From Strongyloides papillosus (Eukaryota > Nematoda > Chromadorea > Rhabditida > Strongyloididae), in contig SRSI01000074.1 in the NCBI GenBank assembly GCA_005656395.1, positions 558,001-622,000 on the forward strand: a DNA stretch of 64,000 bases, read 5' to 3'. Positions 10,972-22,673 of the stretch are shown here, one piece after another (position 1 is the first letter of the stretch; each line of letters opens with the position of its first letter). The position numbers and the translations under genes were made by a program. The notes under the pieces were generated by a model. It ran no database searches. It was not told where the DNA came from and saw nothing but the letters and a program-made list of their open reading frames with translations.

Positions 10972-12903
10972 ATGGCTTATCAACAATATAATACTCAATA
11001 TAACGGTGTTAAACCACAATATACAAGATATGATCAAAATGAAATGAATGGTGATTTCAATAATAGAGGATTCAATAACCAAAATAAGAATAATTTCCAA
11101 TATGGTAACAATAATGATTACGATTATTATAACCCAAACCATCGCCAAGAGCCAATATCAAGAGGTGGCTTTGATATGAAACCTGATTCATCTGTTCATA
11201 GTTTAAAAACATGCACTTCTTCAGGATCATTTGGAATTGTCAAGGGTAACTCAAGTGATTATAAATGTTACGAATGTTCAAAACCATCTTATCAAACAGA
11301 GAAAGTTCCTTTTTCATTTAAAAATCTTCAAGGGATAGACTCTATTCAACCATTTATGCCAAAACATCTGGAAAAAAGGAATGGATTTACCATGTTTCAA
11401 GGCCAAAACGAATATATCAAGGATGTTGAAAATTTCGAAGGGCCAAAATATGAGAAGAGAATGGAAATAGAACCAAAAAAAGAGATACCATATGAAAGGA
11501 AACCACTTGATACCCCGTTGTACGTAGATGTTAGTACAAAATATGATATAATTCCTCCTCAATTATTAACACCAATTCCCAGTCTTAATGGAACTCAAAA
11601 TTGTTCTGACTTTAAGTATTATAGTGATTACGATAATAATCCATCTATTGGAAATAATTTTCATATTGTAGACAATGACTTCAACAATTTATATGAACAT
11701 GGTGGAAAGATTTCTTCTGACTACAAACAGGAAGAAAATAAAGATGAAACAATAAACAATAACTTAATGGAAGTAAAAAAAGAAAACAAAAATCAAGTAT
11801 TTGAAACTGATATTGATTTTACACAATGTTCACTAGATGAAAGAATAGATTTTAAGAATAATACTCATGAAACAAAAAGTGAAATTATATCATCGCCTTT
11901 ACAATCAAAAATTGATGTTGTTCAGGTTCCATCTGATAAAAAAGGAGAAAGTGATCAGACTTTTGACATAAACAATGTCGTAACAAAAAATTTAAATCTC
12001 ATTGAAGTGAAAAATGAAATACCAGATAGTGTTAGTTTTGTGAGAGCACATTTAACCAATGAATCTAATGAAACATTAAAAAGCTGGTTAGAAACAAACT
12101 GTGACAAAGATGTTATAAGGAAAATCATTGAAACAGGATATGAAATTCCAGAAAAAATAAGTTCTCTTATAGTACCAATAATTCACAAGAATCGCGATTT
12201 AATTGTTGAGGTTGAAGATGGTCCATCTAAGTATATTTCTTTCCTCCTACCTATTATTGATGACATATTAAAAAATAGTTTTGAAAATCAATCTAATGAA
12301 CCAATTGCTCTAGTTCTTAGTTCATCCAAAGAATCAGTATTGAAATTTTCTGAAATGACTGAAAAACTTATCCAAGAAACTTCAATTACATTTTCTAAGT
12401 GTTATGGACAATATCCTATTCGTCAAAATTTAGATGAATTAAAAGGTGGTTGTAATATTTTAGTTTCTACTCCTGGAAGATTAATACATTTCCTCAAATC
12501 GGGTGATATTTCATTAGAAAATATTAAATATCTTGTAGTTGATGAAGTTGATAAAATGATAGAATGTGGATTTCAAGAGATTATCACTAATATTCTAAAT
12601 GAACACAATTGTTCAAAAAAAGAAAATCGTGTAAACATTGTTGCTGCTACTAAATTTTCATCTGATTTTAATGAGTTATTAAGTATCATAATGAGAAATA
12701 CCTATACAATGGTTTTAAAGGATATAACCAATGACTTGGGGAGATATAAAATTAAAACCGTGGAGGAGAATGTAAATATTTATGAATTATCGGAAATGTT
12801 ATTAAAGCAAATGCTTGAAATGGTAAAGAATAAAAGTAGTGGAGGCATATCATTACACGTTGATATTCCTGATAATACAAAGCAGACATTTTTCTTTAAC
12901 TAA
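10972..12903 (+). CDS. Degenerate DEAD-box protein: disordered N-terminus plus RecA1 domain only
   Basis: Single exon, 643 aa. Residues 1-60 are Asn/Tyr/Gln-rich low complexity, and 60-350 are polar and mostly featureless. From about 375 to 600 the sequence aligns by eye with the first RecA domain of DDX3/VASA-type helicases: GYEIPEKISSLIVPII for the Q-motif region, FLLPIIDDIL after motif I, STPGRLIHFL (motif Ib, 499-508), YLVVDEVDKM (motif II, Asp 524) and VAATKF for motif III. Key residues are lost: the Q-motif Gln is Ser, Walker A is EDGPSKY with no GKT, and DEAD is DEVD. There is no RecA2 domain; the frame ends about 80 residues after motif III. ATP-driven unwinding is therefore not expected. 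It could act as a scaffold or RNA-granule protein. The uninterrupted 643-codon frame argues against a recent pseudogene. Confidence 0.82.
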   Translation: MAYQQYNTQYNGVKPQYTRYDQNEMNGDFNNRGFNNQNKNNFQYGNNNDYDYYNPNHRQEPISRGGFDMKPDSSVHSLKTCTSSGSFGIVKGNSSDYKCYECSKPSYQTEKVPFSFKNLQGIDSIQPFMPKHLEKRNGFTMFQGQNEYIKDVENFEGPKYEKRMEIEPKKEIPYERKPLDTPLYVDVSTKYDIIPPQLLTPIPSLNGTQNCSDFKYYSDYDNNPSIGNNFHIVDNDFNNLYEHGGKISSDYKQEENKDETINNNLMEVKKENKNQVFETDIDFTQCSLDERIDFKNNTHETKSEIISSPLQSKIDVVQVPSDKKGESDQTFDINNVVTKNLNLIEVKNEIPDSVSFVRAHLTNESNETLKSWLETNCDKDVIRKIIETGYEIPEKISSLIVPIIHKNRDLIVEVEDGPSKYISFLLPIIDDILKNSFENQSNEPIALVLSSSKESVLKFSEMTEKLIQETSITFSKCYGQYPIRQNLDELKGGCNILVSTPGRLIHFLKSGDISLENIKYLVVDEVDKMIECGFQEIITNILNEHNCSKKENRVNIVAATKFSSDFNELLSIIMRNTYTMVLKDITNDLGRYKIKTVEENVNIYELSEMLLKQMLEMVKNKSSGGISLHVDIPDNTKQTFFFN

Positions 12904-13423
12904 TTTTTATCTTTTACTAAATAATCTTAAAAATTCAATGTTTATGTAATTTGTTTTTTATTTTTCAAGCATCTATATAAAATCGTTTATCCTTACAATT
13001 AATATTTATATAAAATTTTTCTTTCTTTTTCGGAAACTTATATAATTGATAAATTATTAGCTATTCGCTCAAAATAAGGTATAGACGGTTTAAAATAGAA
13101 GAAAATGAAAGTAATATCAAGCATAGATATACAAAAAATTATTATTTTTAAACAATTTATAATTTTTAAAAGAAACAATTTTTAATTAAATTATCAAAGA
13201 CTACAAGAATTATACTTCTATTAAATTTTTATAAAACTTAATAAATAATTTTCATTACCAAAAGAACTCTTTGACGTAATTTTCGAGTTCTTATGCTATT
13301 TATAATAGATATATTAAGTGAGAGATCTTACACTCGGAAAAAAATAAATTTAAATGATTTCTAAGAATATATATAATATATTTTTTTGCTAATTTTCTGA
13401 TTTTTCATTAAATTATTTCTTTT
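12904..13423. other. Convergent 3' spacer
   Basis: Region between the pseudo-helicase (+) and the astacin gene (-), which converge here. It should hold both 3' UTRs; nothing else recognised. Confidence 0.5.
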
Positions 13424-16088
13424 TTAACGAATGCAATTTCCATTAACCAATGAAAACCCAGCACAACAAACTTCATCACACCTTTCATTAACTATTTTAT
13501 CTGTTTTACATTCTACACCTTTAAGCAAGGCAAGAAGTCCACCACATTGTGTATCTTCTATCCTTCTCCTAGGACAAATTCCTTTGCATGGCTGAGTATT
13601 ACAAACTTCAGTCTCAGAATCATTACCGGGACATAAATTAGAATGAGAACATTTTCTTACTCTTCTTCGTACACCACATGATCCACAGCTTGCTGTACAA
13701 GTACTCCAACTTTCCCATGAATTCCAGGACCCTAGTTCAGGAATAGCTCTAAATTGTGCTTGAAAACCTTTTCCACCCCTATAAAATGATCTAAATAGAA
13801 CAACCATATCCTCTGTTGCTGATATAATAGAACTTTTTGGAGTACCAGCACAACAATATCTCATACCCGTATTTGCAAAATCTGTTGAATTTCTTACTTC
13901 AACATAATCCATACATAATGAATGGCGAATTTTACAATACATTTCAAATGAACCTATAAATTGAAATTGAACATGTTGGTTTTTGGGTGCTGTAATTAAC
14001 CAAGAACATTCCATTCCTTCTTTAAATTGACCAGGATAATTTGGTGAAGATATTCTTGCCCAATTTGATGTTGCTGATATTCTACCTCCACATTCAAAAC
14101 CAAATCCTGGCATTACAACCTCACAATATGTTCCCGTAAAACCATCTGGGCATCGGCAACGCTCACAATGCCTTGGGTCGGTGTAACCTCCACGTTGGCA
14201 TGGTAAAGCTCTAGGACATGTATTCATACAGTATATTCTATTCATTAATCTAATATCATTAAAACTTAATTGATCTCTTTGACCAATTGTTCTTTGGTAA
14301 TCACTTATATAAGTACTTATTGTATAAAGATCATCATATTTTGCAAAAGCTTTACTTCTATAGTGCATTATACTTCCATAGTCATATGGGACATTAGCTG
14401 TATCAACATCTGAAGGTTGTTCTTTTAAAAATTGTCCTTTTGAGTCTTTATCAATATTGTCCCACAAAACATTTACATAATAATCTCTATCGGGTCTCGA
14501 TTGTTCATGCCAGAAACCAAGAGCATGTGCAACTTCATGTGCAATGACACCTAACTGAAATTGAATAAAAATAACTAGAAATTTTGATGATAATATAAAT
14601 AAAAAATAAATTTGATTTATGAATAAAAAAATAATAAAATTTTCATTTAACAAAATATCTAGATTCAGCTATAATTAATAGTATTAAAAATAATTGATAT
14701 TCGCAGTGTTTTATTTTTATTTATTATTTATTGGTAATTCAGAAATCAAAATAATCTTTATTTATCATATTTTTTACTAATTTAATAGGAACTAAGGCAA
14801 AAAATATTTTTAAAATTTTCAATAAAATCTTCTTTAACTTGCTTTTTAAATACTATAGAAATAAAATAAAAACATTTCTTAATAATAAATGTATAAAAAT
14901 ACATTAATTTTATCATAAAAATGATGTATCTTTTAATGAAGGAGCGTACTATATATTAATTTCCAACTGTCATTTTATAATCATCTGATATATTAATACG
15001 TGTTTGTATTTAATAAAATTCAAAAACTATATTTTAAATATTGAAACGTTAGAAAAGAAAAAGCTGTCAAATTAAAGGTTATAAATTTCTGAAACTTATG
15101 TCAATTATTTTCTAACATCGTCTCATTAAAAATGATATCATAAATAAACATAAAATAGCATGAGTGGTAAATTTTTGTTTAATTTTTTCACTTACTCGAA
15201 TACATTCCGGTGCCAATGATACGTATTGAGGTTCTCCGAGAGGATGCCTTCCTACATTTGAAGCACATCCATCAACATCTGTAAATACAAGTCGATTTCC
15301 TTTTGGTTCATCATCTCGTCGAACAAAGTTAAGACATGTTATATTATGCCAATGTTCTAATGCTAACTCAATAATTCTTTGTTCCTGTACACTATGTGAT
15401 CCATCAAAACTGAAGTAAATAGGTTTTTTTGGATCCCACCTTCTACTTTTTGTTCCTATAAATTTTCTTTTAACACGTCGACGACTTCTTTTCAATGCTG
15501 ATTTATATAATGTTTCAGCTTGGTCAGGAAACAAAATGATATCACCTTAATTATACATCATTTTCATTCATCTTAATAAAATATTAAAACTAACCTTCAA
15601 AATATTTTTTATTTTCTTCTGTTCGAGTAATTAATGAATCTTTTAATCTCCTATCAAATTTACTCTTATTTACATCAACATTATTAATTTCATTTCCTGA
15701 AGAACCCTACAATACATAAAATTATTCTATTATACTATTTTTAATAACAAAAAATAAAGCTTTAATATTATAATATTTGATAAAAATTTACCGTATCCTC
15801 ACTTAGCATTAAATCATTTATCTTTTTCAAATAAAGTTTAACACTATCATCTTCACTTTTTGTTAGTCCCATTAGTGATTTTTTATCATCATCAATATTC
15901 CTTTTTTTTCTTCTCCTAAAATATGTACTTTCATCAATTCTATCATCATCATAAATCTGTGTTTTTATTAAGGGATCTCTTAAAAAAATTTGCCCTTCTA
16001 CATTCTTTAGAGTAATAATAATAATAAATAATACATGTATTAAAAACATGTTCAGAAAAGGCATAAAATTTATAGATAACGTATTCAT
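13424..16088 (-). CDS. Secreted astacin metalloprotease, subfamily V (astacin-EGF-CUB-TSP1)
   Basis: Zinc endopeptidase of the nematode NAS group with EGF, CUB and TSP1 domains (NAS-33 to NAS-37/HCH-1 type), members of which act in moulting and hatching. Four exons, 15792-16088, 15595-15706, 15196-15545 and 13424-14554, join in frame to 629 aa. It begins with a signal peptide (hydrophobic to about residue 32). The propeptide carries the inhibitory aspartate in EGD (136-138) and a furin-like site RRRVKR ending at 163. In the catalytic domain the zinc ligands are H259, H263 and H269 (HEVAHALGFWHE), with Met-turn SIMHY at 314-318. Then come an EGF-like module (CRCPDGFTGTYC), CUB, and TSP1 (WSTCTASCGSCG), and a Cys-rich tail. 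All catalytic residues are intact. Intron 3 (641 nt) is unusually long for this locus. Confidence 0.93.
14555..15195 (-). other. Long intron 3 of the astacin gene
   Basis: 641 nt with donor GTAAGT after CIR and acceptor AATTTCAG before LGVIAHE. AT-rich; no coding content seen. Confidence 0.7.
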
Positions 16089-17371
16089 AATTATTCAAAG
16101 AGCTTCGGATAAAGAAAATTCTATATTCAAGACAACTCCTTATATTTTCAACGGGCAGCCTTCTCAAAATTGAAAAAAGCTCAACCAATCACCTTTCTTC
16201 TTTCTTCGACGCACACGTAGATGATAATATAGAAGAAGACCCTTTTTTGCACCCTGTTCCTTGGAGGGCGGCCTAAAGTCGCGCAGCAAACATACACAAC
16301 AGAGACTTTAAAATGTCTCGTTGATAGATATATTCAATTAAAATTATCGTTTAAAAGGCAATTGATAACATTAATTTAAAAACGGTTAATGATTATTGCG
16401 GTAACTTTGATACACAATTTCTCCTAATATATGTTAAATACCTTCTAAAATAATATATTTTTGAAGAAGGATATAATAAAGTAGTAAGAATACAGGACGA
16501 AGATGCAATTTAAAAGTCGCTACTACTTTACAGTAGAAGCCTAAAATAAAATAAATGAGTAAAACTTAAATAGATCATCTTTATAAATATAGTAATAATG
16601 TTATAACTACTATAAATGAGTAATACTTTATTATAAAACTTATATAAATAGATGAAATATTATGTATTCTTATTAATATTGTATATTTAGAAGTAATTTG
16701 TTTATTGTTAAATAAATTTAATAATTACTATTCCAAGAGACTCTTCATATTAGGATATTAAGATACCATTTGTCAAAAACTACAAAACTATGTCGATTGA
16801 CGTTCAAATAAAATACATTTGCATAACTCCTATCAAAATTATTTAAAGTAATGTATTAAAATTAGAAGAAAACATTGCTTATTTATAAAATAAATATCTC
16901 TCTTTTTAATCAAAGTTGAAAATATTTTAAAATAGAAGTAAATCTGTATATATATTTCTTTGATAAGATTTGCACACTTTTTAATAAAAAGAAAGTGTGA
17001 CGAAGTGGAAAGGAAAGTTTATTCATGAATCTTAATCATAAATAATTCCATGGATCAAAAATAAACTCACACTAACTTACAAAAGATATATATGTATGGA
17101 TGTAAATAAAAAAAACAGATTCTAACCTTAATATGATATTACTGGAAAGAAAAAGAGAGCAAAGACATGTATAATTTAAAATAAATTACATCGTCTAGCT
17201 TCCAAATCATTTATTTGGAATATAAAAAAATTAACTAGTTTGTTGAAACACACTTTTATAGATATAAGTAATGCACAGATCAAGGTGAAGAGGAGATGTT
17301 AAATAGCAATTAAATAAAGAATTAAATTTTACTGTTGCTTTTAATAATGTCAAGCCAATTCCTCATAATTA
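16089..17371. other. Astacin promoter side and MED19 3' flank
   Basis: No gene seen. Positions 16190-16310, just upstream of the astacin ATG, are distinctly more GC-rich than the surroundings (contains GGAGGGCGGCC and GTCGCGCAGC) and are a likely promoter or CpG-containing regulatory block. A short perfect hairpin (CACACTTT...AAAGTGTG) lies at 16973-16999. Confidence 0.5.
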
Positions 17372-18359
17372 TTATCGTGTTATCTCTTCTTCGTTGTCTT
17401 CTTGTTCCGTCTGAATGGTAAAAGATTTCTCTGATTCAATATACTTTTCCTCTTTTTTTGCCTTCTTTATCATATTCAATTCTTCGAATCTTTCCTTTTC
17501 AGCCTCTAAACGACGTTTCTCTTTCCTTTCAGCTTTCCTTCGTGCCCTTTCTTCTTTCTCTTCTTTTGTTCGATTTTTCTTTTTAAGTCTAACTCCAGCT
17601 AAAAAACAAAATTTAAAATATATTTCCGCTAATAAATAACAAATAAACATACAATCTAATTTTTCATACATTTCAAAATTAATTGGTGGTACTCCATCGT
17701 GTGAACCATTTGTTCCACTTTTATCTTTCGCTCCGTTCACACTACATTCCATGGCGTACCTCGAAGCTATCTCTTTAGCATTTCCCTCTAATTGGTACTT
17801 TTTATCTAAAGCTCCCGGTTGGAGATCATAAAATTTTAACATTTGATCAGTAAAATTAATAATTTCTTTGTCAACAATAGGAGGACGTTCTATCAATTTC
17901 CTTAGTGAGCTACTATCACTTTTATATGTTTCATTTTCAAGAGGTCCTATTACTTCATCGAGAATTGAATAAATACTATCTCCCTCATTTACTTTGCCAC
18001 AAACTTTATTAAAACATTCCCGTAAATTATAAATAGATAAAATATCGTCACTACCAAGTAATTTTTGTGTATCTAATATAATTAATAAACAATTACTATT
18101 AAAACTAAATATAACAAAACTCACTTGGTGGTTTTTTCATAACACCATAAAAACCAGGAAATTTATCTCCAACTTTCTTATTTTCTTCCCTTAATTTTTT
18201 AGCTAATTCTATTTTTTTAGATTCGTTATATTTTGAGACATTATTACTGTCGTCTATATTTGTTGTCAATAAAGTATTTTCTGTTAATTGTGTCGGTACT
18301 GTTTCATTAATTGAAGCTATCGTTACTGGATTTTTGGGTTGAATTTCATCGACCTCCAT
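17372..18359 (-). CDS. mdt-19: Mediator complex subunit 19
   Basis: Component of the Mediator head, linking transcription factors to RNA polymerase II. Three exons, 18125-18359, 17653-18072 and 17372-17598, give 293 aa. The second intron (54 nt, GTATGT...TTTTTTAG) is a multiple of three and has no stop, so an unspliced read hides it. Diagnostic MED19 blocks are present: LLGSDDILSIYNLRECFNKVCGK, DSSSLRKLIERPP, then an LQPGALDKKY block corresponding to the HPGPLPEQY motif. The C-terminus (from about 220) is a Lys/Arg/Glu-rich helix (TKEEKEERARRKAERKEKRR), as in animal MED19. It is transcribed divergently from the DDX55 gene with 191 bp between start codons, probably a shared promoter. Confidence 0.88.
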
Positions 18360-18550
18360 TTGTTTACGGCTCTATCAAGTAAGTAAAATAGATGGAGTAA
18401 CAGGCATAGACAATAACTTAGTATTATTTATACTCAGATACATATGGGGTTTAAATAAGTCGCGGTTGAGATGGTGACATTCTTCCAATTAATAAAATTC
18501 TTTAAATTATCTATTTTTCTTTACTTTTAATTTTTTTCCCTGGATAAATA

Positions 18551-21035
18551 ATGGCTTCATCTACTGAAGTAATTGATTTATTGGATCCTTCTTTAGTCGA
18601 AGTTTTTAGGACAAAACTTGGACACAAAGAATTAACATCAGTTCAGGTAACATAAAAAATACTTAAAAAAATATTGTTATGATAATGAGTTAATTTCATC
18701 CACTTCAATCTTGCGCTTATTTTATTTTTTTTACTAGTTTTTGTATCTATATTGTTTAGTGAAAAAAAAGTTAATAAAAATTAGTCATTTTTTTAGAAAA
18801 AAATAATTTATTTTTGAATAATGAATAATCTTGGTAGTAAAAAAGATAACCGTAATTGGGGCGACTATTATTTCGGTGGCCGGAAAGGTAATGCTAAACG
18901 CTCCTGGGCTCTTGAAGTTCTCCATTCCCTTAATCAAATGATACCAACATTTAATGAACTTTTTGATAAGGTATGCTATAGTATCTTTTTGACATTAATT
19001 TATTTTGTGTGACTTCAGGAAACATTTTATATGTTTGCGATTTTCGTAGTTATTGTTACTGTTTTGGTAGTTTTTGTTTTGGCTAAATTTTTTAAGGTCA
19101 AAATTAAAGAACATCCTATTTATATTAACAGAGAATGGAGGGACGGTAAACCGGCGAATCCCTTTAAATTTCCATGGCAAAATCCTAAAATTAGTAAGAA
19201 GAGAAAAAATGACTAATTTACAAAAGTGGATAAAATTAAAGTATTAATATCTCATAATAATAAAAAGCTTTAAATATTATTATTTTTATAATCACATTTT
19301 CTAATAATTTTTTTTGTAGAAGGCAACAATAAAACATATGCTTTCTAATTATGATGTAATTTGTCAAGCCCCTACAGGTTCAGGAAAAACATTAGCTTTT
19401 GCTTTACCGATTTTTCATTTATTACAAAAACAAATAAAAAAAAATCAAATAGGTGAAGGTGTCGGTGCAATTGTTTTGCTACCAACACGGGAGTTAGCTT
19501 TACAGGTATCTAATGTTTTTAAACCATTTTGTGAAGCATTAAATATTCCGTTATCATTATTGATGAGGGATAAGAAATTAAATGAAAATAATTTTACCAA
19601 AACAAGTATTCTTATTGCTACAGCAGGTAAATTAAAACATTTTCTTCAACAACAGAAGGAACCGAAGCAGTTGTTCAAGCATGTTGAAATTCTTATTATT
19701 GATGAAGCTGATAGATTTGCTGATTTGGAATTTAAAGACAGGTAATATTGTACATAGACAACAACAATATAACTATAGTTTGTTTTTAGTATTTCTGCCC
19801 TATTGGCTGCACTTCCTAAACAACGTAGAACAAGTTTGTTTTCTGCTACACAAGCTAAAGATATGGAAGAGTTTTTGAAATATGGTTTACGTAATCCATT
19901 ACGTATTACAATTAAAGGGAAAGTAGATAATGTTAAGAATTCTAATAATAGTGAAGATAATGAGGATGATGTCAAAAAGGAAAGTGATAAGATTGTAGGA
20001 GCTCCTAAGGAATTGTCAAATTACTACTTAACTGTATCTGCTGAGAAAAAAATCATTACATTAGTTAATTTTCTTAAAAAATACAAAAAGTCCAAATTCC
20101 TTATTTTTATGTCTAGTAGTCATTGTGTTGATTATTACTATAGTATTTTAAGAGCTGAAATCCCCGTAAGTAGGGCTATTTTTAAATGTAAAGGGTTGTC
20201 AAAAAATTCAAAAGATGGTACTATAACCAAGTTTGAAAGAAGCGGTCCTTCTATACTACTGACGACAGACATTTTAGCTAGAGGTATTGATATTAAAGGA
20301 ATTGATTGGGTTATTCAATTTAATATACCTAAAAAGAGTAGTTGGTTTATTCATCGTGCTGGAAGAACTGCTAGAAATGGAAGAAAAGGTAATGCCATAG
20401 TTTTTTTGACTCCAGAGGAAAATAATTATGTAAATTACATTCATCTTCATGAAAAACTTAAGCTGGAAGAATTTAAATTTGATGATGTTTCCGATGAAGA
20501 AGCTGAAGAATTTAGAAATAAATTAATAGAAAGACATTCACACGATAGAGATGCATTAGAACTTGTCACAAGAGCATATATGTCCTTAGTTAAGGCACTT
20601 GTTAGTCACGATTGTCAAGTTGTTTGCAAAGGAAAAAATATGGACTTAGTCGGATATGCCAATTCATACGGTTTATTGAGATTGCCAAAACTCCCAGAGT
20701 TAGCAAAACGTGATTTATCTGGATTTAGAAGACCTAATGTTAAATGTTCTGACGTTCCTTATAAAGATGAAAAGAAAGAAGCTGAAAGACAAAAAGCTTT
20801 AGAAGAAAGGGCTAAAGAAACAGCCAAAAAGTATGCTGAAAGAGAAGCTAGAGATGCTGTAAAGAATAATGAGCCAAACAAAAAAGTAAATAAAAAATTG
20901 GAAGCTGAAAAAGAAATTAAGAGGAAAAGAAAAGCCGCTAATCAAGAATGGAATGAACTTGCTCAATCACAAAATGTTTTGAAAAAATTAAAGAAAGGAA
21001 AAATTTCTAAGGAAGAGGCTGATGAACTTTTATAA
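18551..21035 (+). CDS. DEAD-box RNA helicase DDX55/Spb4 family
   Basis: ATP-dependent RNA helicase for 60S ribosome assembly in the nucleolus. Exons 18551-18646, 19320-19741 and 19790-21035 give 587 aa. The Q-motif glutamine (SVQ) is the last codon of exon 1; exon 2 opens KATIKHML. Motifs: APTGSGKT (I), PTRELA (Ia), ATAGKL in place of ATPGRL (Ib), DEAD, SAT, ARGIDIK, HRAGRTARNG (VI). The DDX55-specific C-terminal region (LRLPKLPEL, then a Lys-rich tail) ends LKKLKKGKISKEEADELL, close to human DDX55. Intron 1 is 673 nt and contains a complete separate gene on the same strand (18821-19216). The C. elegans counterpart is probably ZK512.2. Confidence 0.92.
18821..19216 (+). CDS. Small single-pass membrane protein nested in DDX55 intron 1
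   Basis: Two exons, 18821-18970 and 19019-19216, around a 48-nt intron (GTATGC...ACTTCAG), encode 115 aa. A trans-splice-like acceptor (TTTTTTTAG) lies about 25 nt before the ATG. Residues 1-50 are soluble and basic (NWGDYYFGGRKGNAKRSW). Residues about 54-74 are one strong transmembrane helix (MFAIFVVIVTVLVVFVLA), followed by a basic tail with KIKEHPIYINREWRDGKP and ending KISKKRKND. I do not recognise the family. The conserved-looking aromatic/basic composition, exact splice signals and clean frame support a real gene rather than intron noise. It shares strand and promoter neighbourhood with the host gene. Confidence 0.78.
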
Positions 21036-21529
21036 ATATTTTGTTTTATATTTTGTTGTTATTAAATTTCTTGTTATTTTACTTATTCAAATAATTGTTT
21101 TTCATGTTTTTATAAATAATTTTTATTTGGCAATCAATCAAACTCTTTTACAATATACTCGAAAAAAGATAGAAAATTAAAATATTTTTATATAGATCAT
21201 TAAGATAATGGCAGTTTAATAGTTTCTGTATCTTTTTTTCAGCATCAAAATGATGTATATATTATAATTTCAAATTATTTACATAGTCATCGGCGATATT
21301 ATTTGCTGTGTGGTGTACTTTCCTGAGAAAAAATATTTGAAAATTTAAAGGTAGTAGAATCTTAATTGGTCATAAATATTTAGGAGACCACATTCATCTG
21401 TTAAATAAAGTCGTTTTTTAAATATTTCATTTTTTCAATTCGACGATTTTTGACAAAGATTTTTAAAAAATTTTTCATTTTGTATTTTGATGATTTTTTT
21501 ATAAAAATTAACAAAAAAATGTACACATT
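21036..21529. other. 3' spacer between DDX55 and the duplicated block
   Basis: No gene seen. Short homology to the 3' flanks of the other nucleotidase copies starts at about 21500 (AAAAATTAACAAAAAAAT). Confidence 0.5.
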
Positions 21530-22405
21530 TTATTTTGTGATAAGACTAAGTATGTGGTTTGGTACTTCCATAGATTGATCATCCACGATAACAATATCGT
21601 ATTCTTCCATGTATTTTGATAGTAATTTATATACTTCGTAATTTAAAAATCCTATTTTCAGAGATACATTCTTTTGTTTTACACCAACATCTATGTGTAT
21701 GTCACCTAATGAATCTCCTAATAATAGAATATTATGTCTATCACACAACCTGTGAAAAAGTGTTACTTTCACCCTTAATTACGGAAGTGTTTTTACAAAA
21801 AGTGTGTATTAACGGTTCTGAAATAGAGTTACAGATATTATCTTTATTAAACTCCATCATATTTGAAATAACATGAACATTCTTAGGGGAATAGTTAAGC
21901 TTCTAATTAATAAATATATCAACAATGTTACCAATTCCAGCAGAAAAAAAATTATAAATAGTACTTTAAGTTCCCTACCCAATTTTTCAATAAATTCTTT
22001 TCCGCCATCTCCGAATTTTATTTTTGAATTTTTAACAAATTCTTCAATCATTTAATATGTGAATTGGACTTTACAAATTTCTTCGTGACATTCCTTTCAG
22101 CATTCGACCATATAAGGGCTCTTCATCTGTCATTTTGGGACAAAGTTCAGTAGGACTATATTTATTATTTAAAAGTACTAGTTTTTCTGATAATTTAGGA
22201 TAAATGTTTTAGTACAATTAACAAATATTTGGTGTGTCAACCAACAAGCATCTTTTTTTTCATCACAATATCGAGATAAAGTATAGCCCAAATTGGATAT
22301 CAACATTAAACTATCTCTTTGATCATTAACTATTTTTGTTATTTTTTCTCTAACCAATTTTTGATTTTGAATGTAAACGTGAGATTTTTTAATTAAAAAA
22401 TCCAT
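21530..22405 (-). pseudogene. Broken cytosolic 5'-nucleotidase III copy 1
   Basis: Homologous over its length to the intact gene at 31779-32693 but split into at least three frames: 22178-22405 (N-terminal), 21857-22051 (middle) and 21530-21772 (C-terminal). The nucleophile motif DFDYTLS is changed to NLGYTLS, removing the catalytic aspartates, and the frame is lost after NCTKT and again after GRELK. The last third still reads LLLGDSLGD...[14 protein letters not shown]. It shares most of its lesions, at near-identical sequence, with copy 2 (26263-27136), so the decay predates or was spread by duplication. It has not been rebuilt into a joined protein here because the frame breaks are real features. 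Confidence 0.85.
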
Positions 22406-22673
22406 TGATTTTTTTTAAAATGCTGAAAATTTTACCGTAGATATCTTAAACATTGATTTTAATGTCAATTATATAAAAAAAAATTAAAGAAAATTACGTT
22501 TAATGAAGTAAATAGATAGTTGGAAAACGATAAAAGGCAATATGATCAAAAAAATATATAATATTTACGAAAAGACACAAACTTATAGATTATTTCCAAT
22601 GAATGTTAATATATTAACATAATTCTACAATACTATTTATACGTTACAGATGTAAAAAAATTTATAGGTAATA

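Noticed and set aside
16973..16999. Hairpin CACACTTT...AAAGTGTG as an RNA gene or terminator
   Set aside because: Stem of only 8 bp in a spacer of a eukaryotic genome; no flanking signal, likely chance in AT-rich DNA.
17599..17652. Apparent transmembrane stretch in MED19
   Set aside because: It is a 54-nt in-frame intron with GTATGT donor and TTTTTTAG acceptor.
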